Positions 8,340 through 16,498 of a stretch of DNA of 32,527 nucleotides are shown one piece after another (within the stretch, counting starts at the first letter, position 1; each line of letters begins with the position of its first letter). Below the pieces are notes generated by a model. The model had not been told where the DNA came from, did no database searches, and saw nothing but the letters and a program-made list of their open reading frames with translations. Origin of the DNA: an uncultured Porphyromonadaceae bacterium (lineage in GTDB: Bacteria > Bacteroidota > Bacteroidia > Bacteroidales > Muribaculaceae). A program made the position numbers and the translations under genes. Where the stretch lies: the NCBI GenBank assembly GCA_900548875.1, contig URMA01000030.1, positions 1 through 32,527 of the forward strand, in the 5' to 3' direction.

Positions 8340-8424
8340 AAACGGATGTCAACATCTACAGCCATTACAGATAGCCACAACCCGCTTGACGATACCACCG
8401 CACTGCGCCGAAGTGCGGTAACTA
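8340..8424 (+). pseudogene. Decayed second copy of the pdxB 3' end
   Basis: This stretch aligns with positions 7295-7425 of pdxB. The anchors are CAGATAGCC, then ACAACCCGCT, GACGA, ACC and CTGCGCCG, and the last bases of pdxB with its stop, AAGTGCGGTAA. Relative to pdxB it lacks about 7 bp (GCCACCT) and exactly 50 bp; the larger deletion lies between two GCGCCG repeats (7359-7364 and 7409-7414 in pdxB). Conserved peptide NPLDDT..LRRS is still visible. Several differences fall at third codon positions, as expected of a homologue that diverged as a coding gene before it decayed. It is not translated as PdxB. Confidence 0.7.
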
Positions 8425-8511
8425 CCGTAGTCTTACCGCCGTCGGGCATTTTCTGCGGGTTTCGTAGTTTAATACCTGGTTTCTTGTGAAACTATAAGTA
8501 TTTCCCCAAAA

Positions 8512-8543
8512 TTTGGCAAAACGAAACGAACTACCTATCTTTG
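8512..8543 (+). promoter_or_regulatory. Consensus promoter for the 34-codon ORF and possibly lysO
   Basis: TTTG (8512-8515) and TATCTTTG (8536-8543) have a 20-nt spacer, a perfect -33/-7 pair. Transcription should begin near 8550, 34 nt upstream of an ATG at 8584. Confidence 0.75.
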
Positions 8544-8583
8544 CAGAAGAATTTTGACTGCAACAATTTATAAAAACGAAACA

Positions 8584-8688
8584 ATGAACATATTTCAAAG
8601 CCGTACATATTCAATGGCCGAACTGGTCCGCTCCCGGCGATACAGCTATCGCGGGGTGTATGTTCATTGGTTCACCGGATTCCAATAA
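8584..8688 (+). CDS. 34-residue small ORF upstream of lysO (possible leader peptide)
   Basis: The ORF begins MNIFQSRTYSM and ends WFTGFQ. It contains five Arg in 34 residues, three of them clustered as RSRR at residues 16-19, and several Tyr. It directly follows a perfect promoter, and its start context (A-rich, ACGAAACA before ATG) is like that of other genes here. The split lysO exporter starts 125 nt after its stop, with a strong hairpin in between. LysO exports basic amino acids in E. coli, so an Arg-sensing leader peptide is an attractive but unproven idea; a small stand-alone protein or chance ORF remain possible. Confidence 0.4.
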   Translation: MNIFQSRTYSMAELVRSRRYSYRGVYVHWFTGFQ

Positions 8689-8758
8689 ACACATTCCCAC
8701 GCACAATATGGAGAGGCACATCTTCTATGCTTCCACTAATCCGTGTTTTATAAAAAAA

Positions 8759-8780
8759 GCCGTCACCCTCGGGCAACGGC
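8759..8780. terminator. GC-rich hairpin before lysO; on the minus strand a textbook terminator
   Basis: GCCGT (8759-8763) pairs with ACGGC (8776-8780), with inner CCC/GGG pairing. On the minus strand it is followed by a run of seven T, the classic terminator layout, yet no minus-strand gene lies to its right. On the plus strand it lacks a T-run, so it is either a structured leader element of lysO or a relic of an earlier gene order. Confidence 0.5.
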
Positions 8781-8813
8781 CAGTAAGTTTCTGCATAAAA
8801 AAATAGTTTTTCT

Positions 8814-9092
8814 ATGTTTAAAATTATCGGAATGATGCTTAGCGGCATCGTTATCGGCTATCTTTTGCGCAATTTTTCCGGCGTGGGAAAAATACACAAG
8901 CCTATTTTCATCACCGTAATCCTGCTTCTCTTCATGCTGGGAATGTCAATCGGGATGAACCGGCTCATCATTGAAAATCTTTCGTCACTCGGCTGGCAGG
9001 CCATGCTGCTTGCCATCGGCGGCACCGTCGGCAGCGTGCTTTTCAGCACTCTCTGCTACCGATTCTTTTTCAGAAAGGAGGAAAAGAAATGA
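8814..9092 (+). CDS. lysO: LysO-family exporter, N-terminal half
   Basis: The 92-residue protein has three membrane helices and corresponds to the N-terminal part of LysO (YbjE), the inner-membrane L-lysine exporter, which is about 300 residues in E. coli. Family-like features are MLSGIVIGYLLRN near the start and MLGMSIGMN in the second helix. Its stop overlaps the next start by 4 nt (ATGA), so the halves are made together. A split LysO is, as far as I know, common in Bacteroidetes and not a frameshift: each half has its own start and a clean end. TAAGTTTC at 8784-8791 is a near-consensus -7 element. Confidence 0.75.
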   Translation: MFKIIGMMLSGIVIGYLLRNFSGVGKIHKPIFITVILLLFMLGMSIGMNRLIIENLSSLGWQAMLLAIGGTVGSVLFSTLCYRFFFRKEEKK

Positions 9093-9715
9093 AAGACAAC
9101 GCCATTATCATCACCGTATTTTTCATTGGCTGCCTTATCGGTTGGAGCGGAATCGCTCCCGAAACCATCAAGGAAAGCAATCCGGCCATCTACATACTCT
9201 ATGCACTGATGTTTCAGGTGGGCATCAGCATCGGAAGCGACAAAAACCTGAAAAACATGGTCAAAAGCCTGCGCCTAAAAATGCTGCTGCTTCCGCTTTC
9301 CACCATTCTGGGCACCCTGCTTTTCTCGGCGCTCATCAGCCTTGTGCTGACACGCTGGTCGGTGTTCGACTGCCTGGCCGTAGGCAGCGGATTCGCCTAC
9401 TACTCGCTGTCGTCGATACTTATCACCGAACTGAAAGGCGCATCGCTCGGCGTTCAAGTGGCGGCAGAACTCGGCACGATAGCCCTGCTTGCCAATATCA
9501 TGCGCGAAATAATGGCACTGCTCGGCACACCCCTGCTGGCACGCTTTTTCGGACGGTTTGCCCCCATTTCAGCAGCCGGAGTCAACTCCATGGACGTCAT
9601 CCTGCCGACCATCACCAAATACACAGGAAAGGAAATGACCACCTTCGCCATTTTCCACGGCATCCTCGTCGACATGTCGGTGCCCTTCTTCGTCACCCTT
9701 TTCTGCACCCTGTAA
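9089..9715 (+). CDS. lysO: LysO-family exporter, C-terminal half
   Basis: The 208-residue integral membrane protein matches the C-terminal part of LysO/DUF340. The diagnostic segment GSGFAYYSLSSILI (about residues 92-105) is followed by a conserved acidic helix with ELGTIALLAN and by GVNSMDVILP. With the 92-residue partner it would total 300 residues, the length of the single-chain E. coli protein. The predicted role is export of lysine or related basic amino acids when intracellular levels are high. A strong terminator follows at 9748-9775. Confidence 0.8.
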   Translation: MKDNAIIITVFFIGCLIGWSGIAPETIKESNPAIYILYALMFQVGISIGSDKNLKNMVKSLRLKMLLLPLSTILGTLLFSALISLVLTRWSVFDCLAVGSGFAYYSLSSILITELKGASLGVQVAAELGTIALLANIMREIMALLGTPLLARFFGRFAPISAAGVNSMDVILPTITKYTGKEMTTFAIFHGILVDMSVPFFVTLFCTL

Positions 9716-9747
9716 GCGACACTTTCTTCAATTGATTATATTTGTTT

Positions 9748-9775
9748 CCCCGGACGGCCCTCCGCCCGGGGTTTT
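9748..9775 (+). terminator. Rho-independent terminator after lysO
   Basis: CCCCGG (9748-9753) pairs with CCGGGG (9766-9771), extended by an inner CGG/CCG stem after one mismatch, and is followed by TTTTGTTTTTT. Confidence 0.85.
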
Positions 9776-9790
9776 GTTTTTTCTATACCT

Positions 9791-11590
9791 CTACATCTTT
9801 CCGCTGAGGTCGTCTTTTGGCATGGCGGGGTCGCTGCCGTCACGGGTTGCCATGTAGTGGGGCGACATGATTTCGATGCCTTCTTCGTTGAAGCGGTCCT
9901 GAATGTTCTGATGCAGGTTGGAATAAATCTGCGGTACGTTGTGCGCGTCTTTCACATAGGCGTTAATCTGATAAACAGGATACCAGTCGTTCAACGCCGT
10001 TTCAAGCACAAACGGCCGCGGGTCGTCGACCACGCCGGGCGTATTGAGAGCTGCTTCAATCAGCAGTTTGTGAACCAGCCGCCACGGTGCATCGTAACCG
10101 ATTGTCACCTCACTGTGTATAATCAGTCCATAGGAACGAGCCGACTCACTGTAGTTCACCGTGTGCGACGACATGATAAAAGAGTTCGGAATCGTAATCA
10201 CCTCATTCTTCGGCGTACGTATGCGCGTAACGAGCGGAGTGCGTTCCAGCACGTCGCCCGTCGTATCGTTCAGTTTGATACGGTCGCCCGTCTTGTACGG
10301 ACGCATATAAGTGATGACGAGGCCGGCGATGATATTGCCGATGACCGTGCTCGAACCAAGCGAAACAATCAAGCCGACAAACACCGATATGCCCTGAAAA
10401 ACACCGGAACTTGATCCCGGAAGATACGGATAAATCATAGCCACCATAAACGCATAGAGAAGGAACCGCACGATGTGGTAGGTGGGCAATGCCCAATCGG
10501 GATAGAATCCGTTGATTTTCAGCCGTTCGCTCTCCACTTCACGGGCAAGGTAATGTACAAAACGCACCAAATATTTGATGGCAAGACAAATGACAACAAT
10601 CGTAAACAGATTAGGAATATAGGAAACGATTCCCATCAGTATGCTTTTCACCGGCATCCAGAGATAGCCCAGCAACGTATAGGCAAGTTTCTCGGTCTGC
10701 GGAAAAATGATAAACACAAGCGGCACCGTGAATATCAGTTGGACAAGCATAAACAGATAGCGGGCCACATTGGCGGCAACACCAAGCAACGACACCTGCT
10801 TGCCGGTATCCAGCAGTTCGTACGACTGTATCATGATTGGCTTCAACTTCGTTTCCTTCAGTTTCAGAATCCGAAGCCTCAGTTTCCGGTACAGCCAGTT
10901 AGTCAAACGAATAAGGAGATACTGCCCTACAACAATCAGCAGCAAATAAGCAATACGCTTCACCAGTTGCCACATGCCGTTTTCTTCCTTCATCCGAATC
11001 AGTTTGTTCTTGATAATCTTGCACCTCTCCTTAGCCAACTGTTCCCGCGGCATTCCCGCCCACAGGGCATCCATGTCGGTCAAAGAAACGAGCACCGTGT
11101 TTTTATACATAATATCAGACGTGATGTCGGACGTAATCACTTTCAAGGAATCCGGCTCAAGCACCAGCCGATGCCCCAAATCCTCTATCAGTTTCTTATT
11201 CATTTCTGCCCGTTGCTTTGCCGAGTATCCACCACGGTTGGCATAAAAATAGAAAAGAGTGTCGCCATCAACCACCATCGGAACACCCGGAGTGATTTTC
11301 CGTAACGAATCAATGCGATGGCGCTGTTCTTCCCTTTTCGACGAATCGGCAGAATAATATAACCGTAGTTGCATCATCTCGTCACGGGTATACGCCTCAC
11401 GTTGACGGACAAGTTCCAGTTCTCGCTGCAGCGAATCGACAACAGCCGCTTCTCTTTTTGCACTATCCACTGATTCCTGCTGAGGCAAAGCTTTCTGAAT
11501 TCTGTCCAACAACTGACTTTGGCAATCCATGCTACCCAACACAACAATTGCCACCAACACAATAAGATACTTAATATTGCAGATACTCAT
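9791..11590 (-). CDS. MscS-family mechanosensitive channel with periplasmic N-terminal domain
   Basis: The 599-residue protein should relieve osmotic downshock by opening under membrane tension. An N-terminal hydrophobic segment (residues 7-22) is followed by a helical, charge-rich region (about 30-110) with the look of a coiled coil, then a soluble domain, then several membrane helices from about residue 200 to 430. The conserved MscS core is clear: GSSTVIGNIIAGLVITY (pore helix and exit), then RPYKTGDRIKLND, the beta domain TGDVLERTPLVTRIRTPKN and IPNSF. The C-terminal alpha/beta domain ends the chain. It is longer than E. coli MscS (286 residues), like the MscM/YbdG-type homologues. Confidence 0.85.
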   Translation of the reverse strand: MSICNIKYLIVLVAIVVLGSMDCQSQLLDRIQKALPQQESVDSAKREAAVVDSLQRELELVRQREAYTRDEMMQLRLYYSADSSKREEQRHRIDSLRKITPGVPMVVDGDTLFYFYANRGGYSAKQRAEMNKKLIEDLGHRLVLEPDSLKVITSDITSDIMYKNTVLVSLTDMDALWAGMPREQLAKERCKIIKNKLIRMKEENGMWQLVKRIAYLLLIVVGQYLLIRLTNWLYRKLRLRILKLKETKLKPIMIQSYELLDTGKQVSLLGVAANVARYLFMLVQLIFTVPLVFIIFPQTEKLAYTLLGYLWMPVKSILMGIVSYIPNLFTIVVICLAIKYLVRFVHYLAREVESERLKINGFYPDWALPTYHIVRFLLYAFMVAMIYPYLPGSSSGVFQGISVFVGLIVSLGSSTVIGNIIAGLVITYMRPYKTGDRIKLNDTTGDVLERTPLVTRIRTPKNEVITIPNSFIMSSHTVNYSESARSYGLIIHSEVTIGYDAPWRLVHKLLIEAALNTPGVVDDPRPFVLETALNDWYPVYQINAYVKDAHNVPQIYSNLHQNIQDRFNEEGIEIMSPHYMATRDGSDPAMPKDDLSGKM

Positions 11591-11614
11591 AACCCGTATT
11601 TTTTAATATCTCAA

Positions 11615-11622
11615 CAAAGGTA
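11615..11622 (-). promoter_or_regulatory. -7 element for the MscS gene
   Basis: The minus strand reads TACCTTTG, matching TAnnTTTG, 24 nt upstream of the ATG at 11590. Confidence 0.6.
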
Positions 11623-11698
11623 TCCATAATTATTTCAAGAAAGACACAAAAAAGCACTTTACTTTAAAAATTTCACTATTCATCTTTCATCTATAAAA

Positions 11699-11729
11699 AA
11701 GGTGACAGATATTCAATTATCGCCACCTT
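11699..11729 (-). terminator. Terminator of the exported protein gene at 11773-12330
   Basis: On the minus strand AAGGTG (complement of 11724-11729) pairs with CACCTT (complement of 11699-11704), with an inner ATA/TAT pairing, and the stem runs into a T-tract (TTTTTTATAG). Confidence 0.7.
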
Positions 11730-11772
11730 AGATTTTTATTAAAAGTCACTCGAATTAACACCAACAGCAGGC

Positions 11773-12330
11773 TTAATCCCAATATGTAATTTTACGAGTT
11801 TCAATTTTATAATCTTTTTTCTTTTTCTTAGGTTGTTTAGATTCCACTTTTCGAGATATCCAATTTCCTTTCTGATCACATTGAATATCTGTATATTTAC
11901 TAACACTTCCCAATTTACCATCCACGTAATACTCAGCTTGTATCTGCAAACCTTCCAAATTATAATAATAAAGTGTCGTATTTTTCATATCATCTGAAAC
12001 ATAGACCCTTTCTGTTACAATATTTCCTTCACCATTATACTCACAATCTTTTTTATAAATGAATTGAGAGCACTCGGCATCTTTATACAAAGCAAATGAA
12101 ACGGCCTCATTCTGAGCGTTCCTTTTAATTTGAAATCCATATTCGGTATCCTCCAAAGAATACGAAACCAGTTGCCCGTCTCTATCATACTCATATGTCC
12201 AACCGTCGTCGGTAATGGTTTTCACATTTCCCCTCGCCCCTTCGAGCAAAGAGTCGTTATAAACTTGAGCTGCACATGGGCTCACAATACCCAGTGCCAA
12301 AACTACTGCAATAATACTTAGTGTTTTCAT
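11773..12330 (-). CDS. Exported protein with RHS/MORN-like repeats
   Basis: The 185-residue protein has a signal peptide cleaved near CAAQ (residues 19-22). The mature part holds short tyrosine-rich repeats such as YEYDRDGQLVSY, YNGEGNIVTERVY and YYNLEGLQIQAEYY, which resemble the YD/RHS or MORN-like beta-hairpin repeats of many Bacteroidales exported proteins. A Lys-rich stretch (SKQPKKKKKDYK) precedes the C-terminus. I cannot name a function. It is AT-rich and monocistronic; a -7 element lies about 145 nt upstream at 12475-12482, giving a long leader. Confidence 0.55.
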   Translation of the reverse strand: MKTLSIIAVVLALGIVSPCAAQVYNDSLLEGARGNVKTITDDGWTYEYDRDGQLVSYSLEDTEYGFQIKRNAQNEAVSFALYKDAECSQFIYKKDCEYNGEGNIVTERVYVSDDMKNTTLYYYNLEGLQIQAEYYVDGKLGSVSKYTDIQCDQKGNWISRKVESKQPKKKKKDYKIETRKITYWD

Positions 12331-12474
12331 TGTTTATTTGTCTATTAAAAATTCCCATTTTATTTGATTAATGCACTCTGCTACAGACATGCTCACTCGT
12401 CCCTACCGTAAAAGGCTGCATGACTTTGAACAGCCATAGTGAAAGTCGAAGTCAAAAAACTATTCCCTATGTTA

Positions 12475-12482
12475 CAAATATA
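12475..12482 (-). promoter_or_regulatory. -7 element for the exported protein gene at 11773-12330
   Basis: The minus strand reads TATATTTG. It would give a leader of about 135 nt. The 12331-12650 gap otherwise holds only the terminator at 12582-12615. Confidence 0.45.
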
Positions 12483-12581
12483 GACATTTATTTAAATATA
12501 CACGATATCTCAATCGTTTTTAACATTGTCAAAATTACATTTTTGTAAACAAGATTCAACCCATACATATAACCATCAAAA

Positions 12582-12615
12582 AGTCCCATTACACCGCCTT
12601 CGGAATAATGGGACT
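12582..12615 (-). terminator. Rho-independent terminator of the esterase gene
   Basis: A perfect 10-bp stem (AGTCCCATTA at 12582-12591 with TAATGGGACT at 12606-12615) is followed on the minus strand by TTTTT. Confidence 0.8.
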
Positions 12616-12650
12616 CTCTTAAAATTCTTATTACGATTAATGATGATTTT

Positions 12651-13418
12651 TCACTTGTGCTGCGAGAAAAGCCATTTCATAAAGTCAGGATAATTGAAAG
12701 CCGGATTCCAGCTTCCGTGATTGCAGCCTGGGAACTCGATATATTCCACATCGGCACCGGCAGCCTTTAGAGCACGATAGGCATTACGCGAGCCGTCGAC
12801 CGGCACTACGTCATCAGCATCACCGTGGAAAATGCGGAATTTCACCTTCTTTGCCGCAGCGAGGCGCGAAGCGTTGACCGTGCCACAGATGGGAATAGCG
12901 GCGGCAAACACATCGGGGAAACGGCACACCATGTCGTATGTACCCATACCTCCCATCGACAAACCCATGATATACACGCGGTCGGTGTCAACATCCCCGC
13001 GCGACAAATAGCTGTCGATAAGTTCCTTTAACGATGCAAAGACAGGAGAAATTTCTGGGTCTTTCGGCATTTTGTCGCTCTCGAACGACTCCGGACGGCT
13101 GTTATATGCCCAATAGCCGTCGGGCGGACATTGCGGAGCGATGACAAATGCCGGATATTCCATGCGGTTCACCGGATTAAGAAACATTTGCCCTCCGTGA
13201 ACGAGCTGCTTTTCGTTGTCCGTACCGCGCTCGCCTGCACCGTGAAGGAATATCACCAACGGATATTTCTTACCCTTTTGCTGATTTTCCGGCGTCAAAA
13301 GGCGATAAGGCAACGTGTCGCCGCGTTGCGAAATGTACTGTTTTTTCTCAAACTGTTCTGCCGCAAAAGCCGTTCCCGCCACGAGAACAGCCATCATGAG
13401 AGTCAAAAATTTTTTCAT
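12651..13418 (-). CDS. Secreted alpha/beta-hydrolase esterase (CE1/PHB-depolymerase-like)
   Basis: The 255-residue protein has a signal peptide (cleavage near AFAAE, residue 20). The oxyanion segment FLHGAGERG and nucleophile elbow GLSMGG (Ser154) are followed by HGDADDVVP (probable Asp202) and GCNHGSW (His234), giving a full catalytic triad. The architecture matches the single-domain prolyl-oligopeptidase-like/esterase D group, many of which remove acetyl or feruloyl groups from plant polysaccharides. No polysaccharide-utilisation genes are adjacent, so the substrate is unknown. It should act in the periplasm or at the cell surface. Confidence 0.8.
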   Translation of the reverse strand: MKKFLTLMMAVLVAGTAFAAEQFEKKQYISQRGDTLPYRLLTPENQQKGKKYPLVIFLHGAGERGTDNEKQLVHGGQMFLNPVNRMEYPAFVIAPQCPPDGYWAYNSRPESFESDKMPKDPEISPVFASLKELIDSYLSRGDVDTDRVYIMGLSMGGMGTYDMVCRFPDVFAAAIPICGTVNASRLAAAKKVKFRIFHGDADDVVPVDGSRNAYRALKAAGADVEYIEFPGCNHGSWNPAFNYPDFMKWLFSQHK

Positions 13419-13466
13419 GTTCTGTTACTGTTGTTTGTTTTGGAGTATCAATGATTTTTCAACTTC

Positions 13467-13474
13467 CAAAGTTA
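13467..13474 (-). promoter_or_regulatory. -7 element for the esterase gene
   Basis: The minus strand reads TAACTTTG, 48 nt before the ATG at 13418. Confidence 0.6.
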
Positions 13475-13611
13475 CAAAACCCGGACCAAACACCACCATC
13501 ACCCACCCGAAATTTTCCAAAGAGACTTGCGAAGAAGTCTCATTTTCGCAAGACAGCATTACCATTCCGCAAAAAACCGTTGCTAATTTAGGACATTCAT
13601 ACAGGAAAGTG

Positions 13612-13619
13612 TAATTTTG
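13612..13619 (+). promoter_or_regulatory. -7 element of the flippase-DUF389-glycosyltransferase operon
   Basis: TAATTTTG matches TAnnTTTG, 27 nt before the ATG at 13647; TTTA 21 nt upstream is a weak -33 element. The element overlaps the TTG codon at 13617, so translation must start downstream at 13647. Confidence 0.6.
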
Positions 13620-13646
13620 CGTATTTTAATAAGCAAAACGAAAACA

Positions 13647-15074
13647 ATGGCAGGATTGAAAGCTTTGGCCAAAGATACGGCCATATACGGATTGAGCAGT
13701 ATCGTCGGCAGATTCTTGAATTATTTGCTGGTTCCCATCTATGCCGCGGCTATGTCGGCGGAATCGGGCGGCTACGGAGTGGTAACGGAAGTTTACGCCT
13801 GGACGGCGCTGCTGCTCGTCATTCTCACCTACGGAATGGAAACTACATTTTTCCGCTATATGAACAAGGACGGAGAGAACCCGCAACGGGTCTACTCTAC
13901 CGTACTGACAATGGTCGGCTCGACATCACTGCTTTTTGCGGTGCTGTGCATAGTGTTCATGCAGCCGATAGCCAATGCAATGGGCTATTCCGAACATCCG
14001 TGGTATATTGGCATGATGACACTCGTCGTTGCCATGGATGCCTTCCAGTGCATCCCGTTCGCCTACCTGCGCTACAAAAAACGTCCCATACGTTTTGCGG
14101 CCCTAAAATTACTGTTCATTGTGCTGAACATCGCACTCAACCTTGTCTACTACGTATTTATGGACGGTAGCGACGTGTTCTACGCCTTTTTCTTCAATCT
14201 GGTGTGCACCTCGTTCATTATGCTGCTGATGATTCCTCTGCTGGATTTTCGCGGAGGATTCGACTGGCCGCTCGCCAAACACATGCTCAACTATTCCTAT
14301 CCGATTCTCATACTCGGCATTGCCGGCATCCTCAACCAGGTGGCCGACAAAATCATCTTCCGTCATGTATACCCCGATGCCGCCGACGCAAAGGTGCAGC
14401 TCGGCATCTATGGAGCCGCCAGCAAGATTGCCATGATTATGGCCATGATTACGCAGGCGTTCCGCTATGCCTACGAACCTTTCGTGTTCGGCAACAGCAA
14501 GAACAAGAACAGCAAAAAGATGTATGCCGACGCAATGAAATATTTTGTCATCTTCACGCTGCTGGCCTATCTCTGCGTGATATTCTACCTCGACATTCTC
14601 AAGTATATCCTTGCTCCCGACTATTGGGAAGGACTGAAAGTGGTGCCTATCGTGATGATGGCTGAAATATTCATGGGCATCTATTTCAACCTCTCGTTCT
14701 GGTACAAGCTTATCGACCAGACTAAATGGGGGGCCATCTTCTCGTTCATCGGCTGTGCCGTGCTGATTGCCATCAATATCCTCCTTGTTCCGGTCTACGG
14801 CTACATGGCATGTGCGTGGGCGGGAGTGGCCGGCTACGGGGTTGCGATGCTGCTGTCATATTTCGTGGGACAGAAAAAATATCCTATCGACTACGACCTG
14901 AAATCCATCGGACTGTATTTCGTCGTGACATTTGTCCTGTATGCCATTTCAGAATGGCTTCCGTTCGACAACACCTGGCTACGGTTGGCCGCCAACACCG
15001 TGCTGCTCGCCTTCTTCCTGGTGTTCATCGTAAAAAAAGAGAAATTCAACCTTGCTAAATTCAGAAGAAAATGA
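13647..15074 (+). CDS. Polysaccharide flippase (Wzx/MATE-like, MVF superfamily)
   Basis: The 475-residue integral membrane protein has about 12-14 helices and should move lipid-linked glycans across the inner membrane. It opens with KALAKDTAIYGLSSIVGRFLNYLLVPIY-like sequence (seen as LSSIVGRFLNYLLVPIY), the typical start of the polysaccharide biosynthesis family, and continues with GYGVVTEVYAW. ATG 13647 is used because the upstream in-frame TTG is inside the promoter. It overlaps the DUF389 gene by 4 nt and so heads an operon that ends with a glycosyltransferase. This supports a glycan-assembly role, though the glycan is unknown. Confidence 0.85.
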   Translation: MAGLKALAKDTAIYGLSSIVGRFLNYLLVPIYAAAMSAESGGYGVVTEVYAWTALLLVILTYGMETTFFRYMNKDGENPQRVYSTVLTMVGSTSLLFAVLCIVFMQPIANAMGYSEHPWYIGMMTLVVAMDAFQCIPFAYLRYKKRPIRFAALKLLFIVLNIALNLVYYVFMDGSDVFYAFFFNLVCTSFIMLLMIPLLDFRGGFDWPLAKHMLNYSYPILILGIAGILNQVADKIIFRHVYPDAADAKVQLGIYGAASKIAMIMAMITQAFRYAYEPFVFGNSKNKNSKKMYADAMKYFVIFTLLAYLCVIFYLDILKYILAPDYWEGLKVVPIVMMAEIFMGIYFNLSFWYKLIDQTKWGAIFSFIGCAVLIAINILLVPVYGYMACAWAGVAGYGVAMLLSYFVGQKKYPIDYDLKSIGLYFVVTFVLYAISEWLPFDNTWLRLAANTVLLAFFLVFIVKKEKFNLAKFRRK

Positions 15075-16498
15075 AAATCTACGAACCTATCGACAGCAAG
15101 AACCTGCTTAAAAAGCTGAAACATTACTTTTCCTGGTATTTCGACATGTCGGACGACCTGGAGGACAAACAACTGATCATAGAGAACATCAAAGACGGAG
15201 TGTCGTTCCGCGGTACAAACGTCTACATTCTTATTGCCGCCATCTTCGTCGCATCGCTCGGACTGAATGTCAATTCAGCGGCCGTAATCATCGGCGCCAT
15301 GCTTATTTCTCCACTGATGGGACCTATTATGGGGATGGGACTGGGAATCGGCATCCTCGACTATTCGCTCATCAAACGTTCGTTCCGCAATCTGGCCATT
15401 GCCGCCGCTGTGAGCATCGCCACATCCGCCGTCTATTTTTTGATTTCGCCGTTGAGCGAAAACCGTTCGGAACTGCTGGCGCGCACCTCACCGACAATCT
15501 ACGACGTGCTGATTGCCTTCTTCGGCGGTTGTGCCGGCATCCTTGCCGTTTCGTCGAAGCAGAAAGGCAATGTACTTCCGGGCGTGGCCATTGCCACTGC
15601 CCTCATGCCGCCGTTGTGTACGGCCGGCTACGGACTTGCCACCCTGCAGTTGAACTATTTCCTCGGTGCATTCTATCTGTTTCTGATAAATTCCATCTTT
15701 ATCGGTACGGCTACGGCACTGGGCACAAAATTCTTCCATTTCCCGCTTACACAGCACGCCGATACCCGGCAGACAAAACGAGTGTCGCGCATCGTCTACG
15801 CCATTATCATATTGACCTTGATACCGAGCATCTACCTGACAGTGCAGATGTTCCGCGAAAACTATTTCCGGGCGGATGCCAACCGCTTCATTGAACAGGA
15901 ATTCCAATTCCCGAACACGCATATCCTCGACAAGAAGGTGGAAATGCACAAGGGGAAAAAGACGATTACCGTCACCCTTATCGGACAGACGCTTCCGCTC
16001 GATTCGCTGAAACTTGCCATGTATGAAAAAATGCAGAGCTTCGGTCTGGAAGGTGTCGACCTCGTCATCGAGCAAGGCTACTCGCAGGACAAACTCGATA
16101 TCAACAAGCTGAGTGCAGAAATGCTCAACGATCTATATCAGACGAGCCAACAGAAAATCACCGCACAGACGGCCACTATCGACTCGCTCCAGCAAATCAT
16201 CGGCAACCTTACCCATCCGGCCACCCTTTCTACGTCCATTTCTGCGGAACTGAAAGTAATTTTCCCGGAAGTGGAAGCCATATCCATGGGTACGAACATT
16301 TTCTCAAAAGAGGACGGCAGCGTGAAGACCGACACGGTGAACATTGCCATCGTCACGCTCCGCAAACCGCTTTCGGCTGCCCAGCACGACAAGCTGAAAA
16401 ACTATTTGCAGGCACGGTCCGGTCTGAACGACATTACCGTCATCGACTATAAAGGAAAACTTTCATTTGACAACGAAGCCAAAGACCAGAAAAAATGA
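15071..16498 (+). CDS. DUF389-family membrane protein
   Basis: The 475-residue protein has an N-terminal soluble stretch (1-45), a compact block of six or so membrane helices (about 48-250) and a long soluble C-terminal part (about 255-475). The hallmark DUF389 block is clear: SAAVIIGAMLISPLMGPIMG, then GVAIATALMPPLCTAGYG. The biochemical function of this family is not established. The C-terminal part contains helical stretches (SQQKITAQTATIDSLQQII). It overlaps the flippase gene before it and the glycosyltransferase gene after it by 4 nt each, so all three are translationally coupled. Confidence 0.85.
   Translation: MKIYEPIDSKNLLKKLKHYFSWYFDMSDDLEDKQLIIENIKDGVSFRGTNVYILIAAIFVASLGLNVNSAAVIIGAMLISPLMGPIMGMGLGIGILDYSLIKRSFRNLAIAAAVSIATSAVYFLISPLSENRSELLARTSPTIYDVLIAFFGGCAGILAVSSKQKGNVLPGVAIATALMPPLCTAGYGLATLQLNYFLGAFYLFLINSIFIGTATALGTKFFHFPLTQHADTRQTKRVSRIVYAIIILTLIPSIYLTVQMFRENYFRADANRFIEQEFQFPNTHILDKKVEMHKGKKTITVTLIGQTLPLDSLKLAMYEKMQSFGLEGVDLVIEQGYSQDKLDINKLSAEMLNDLYQTSQQKITAQTATIDSLQQIIGNLTHPATLSTSISAELKVIFPEVEAISMGTNIFSKEDGSVKTDTVNIAIVTLRKPLSAAQHDKLKNYLQARSGLNDITVIDYKGKLSFDNEAKDQKK

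Noticed and set aside
8346..8489. 48-codon ORF covering the pdxB remnant
   Set aside because: Its only recognisable part is the decayed pdxB segment, and the ORF arises from the deletions; there is no promoter upstream.
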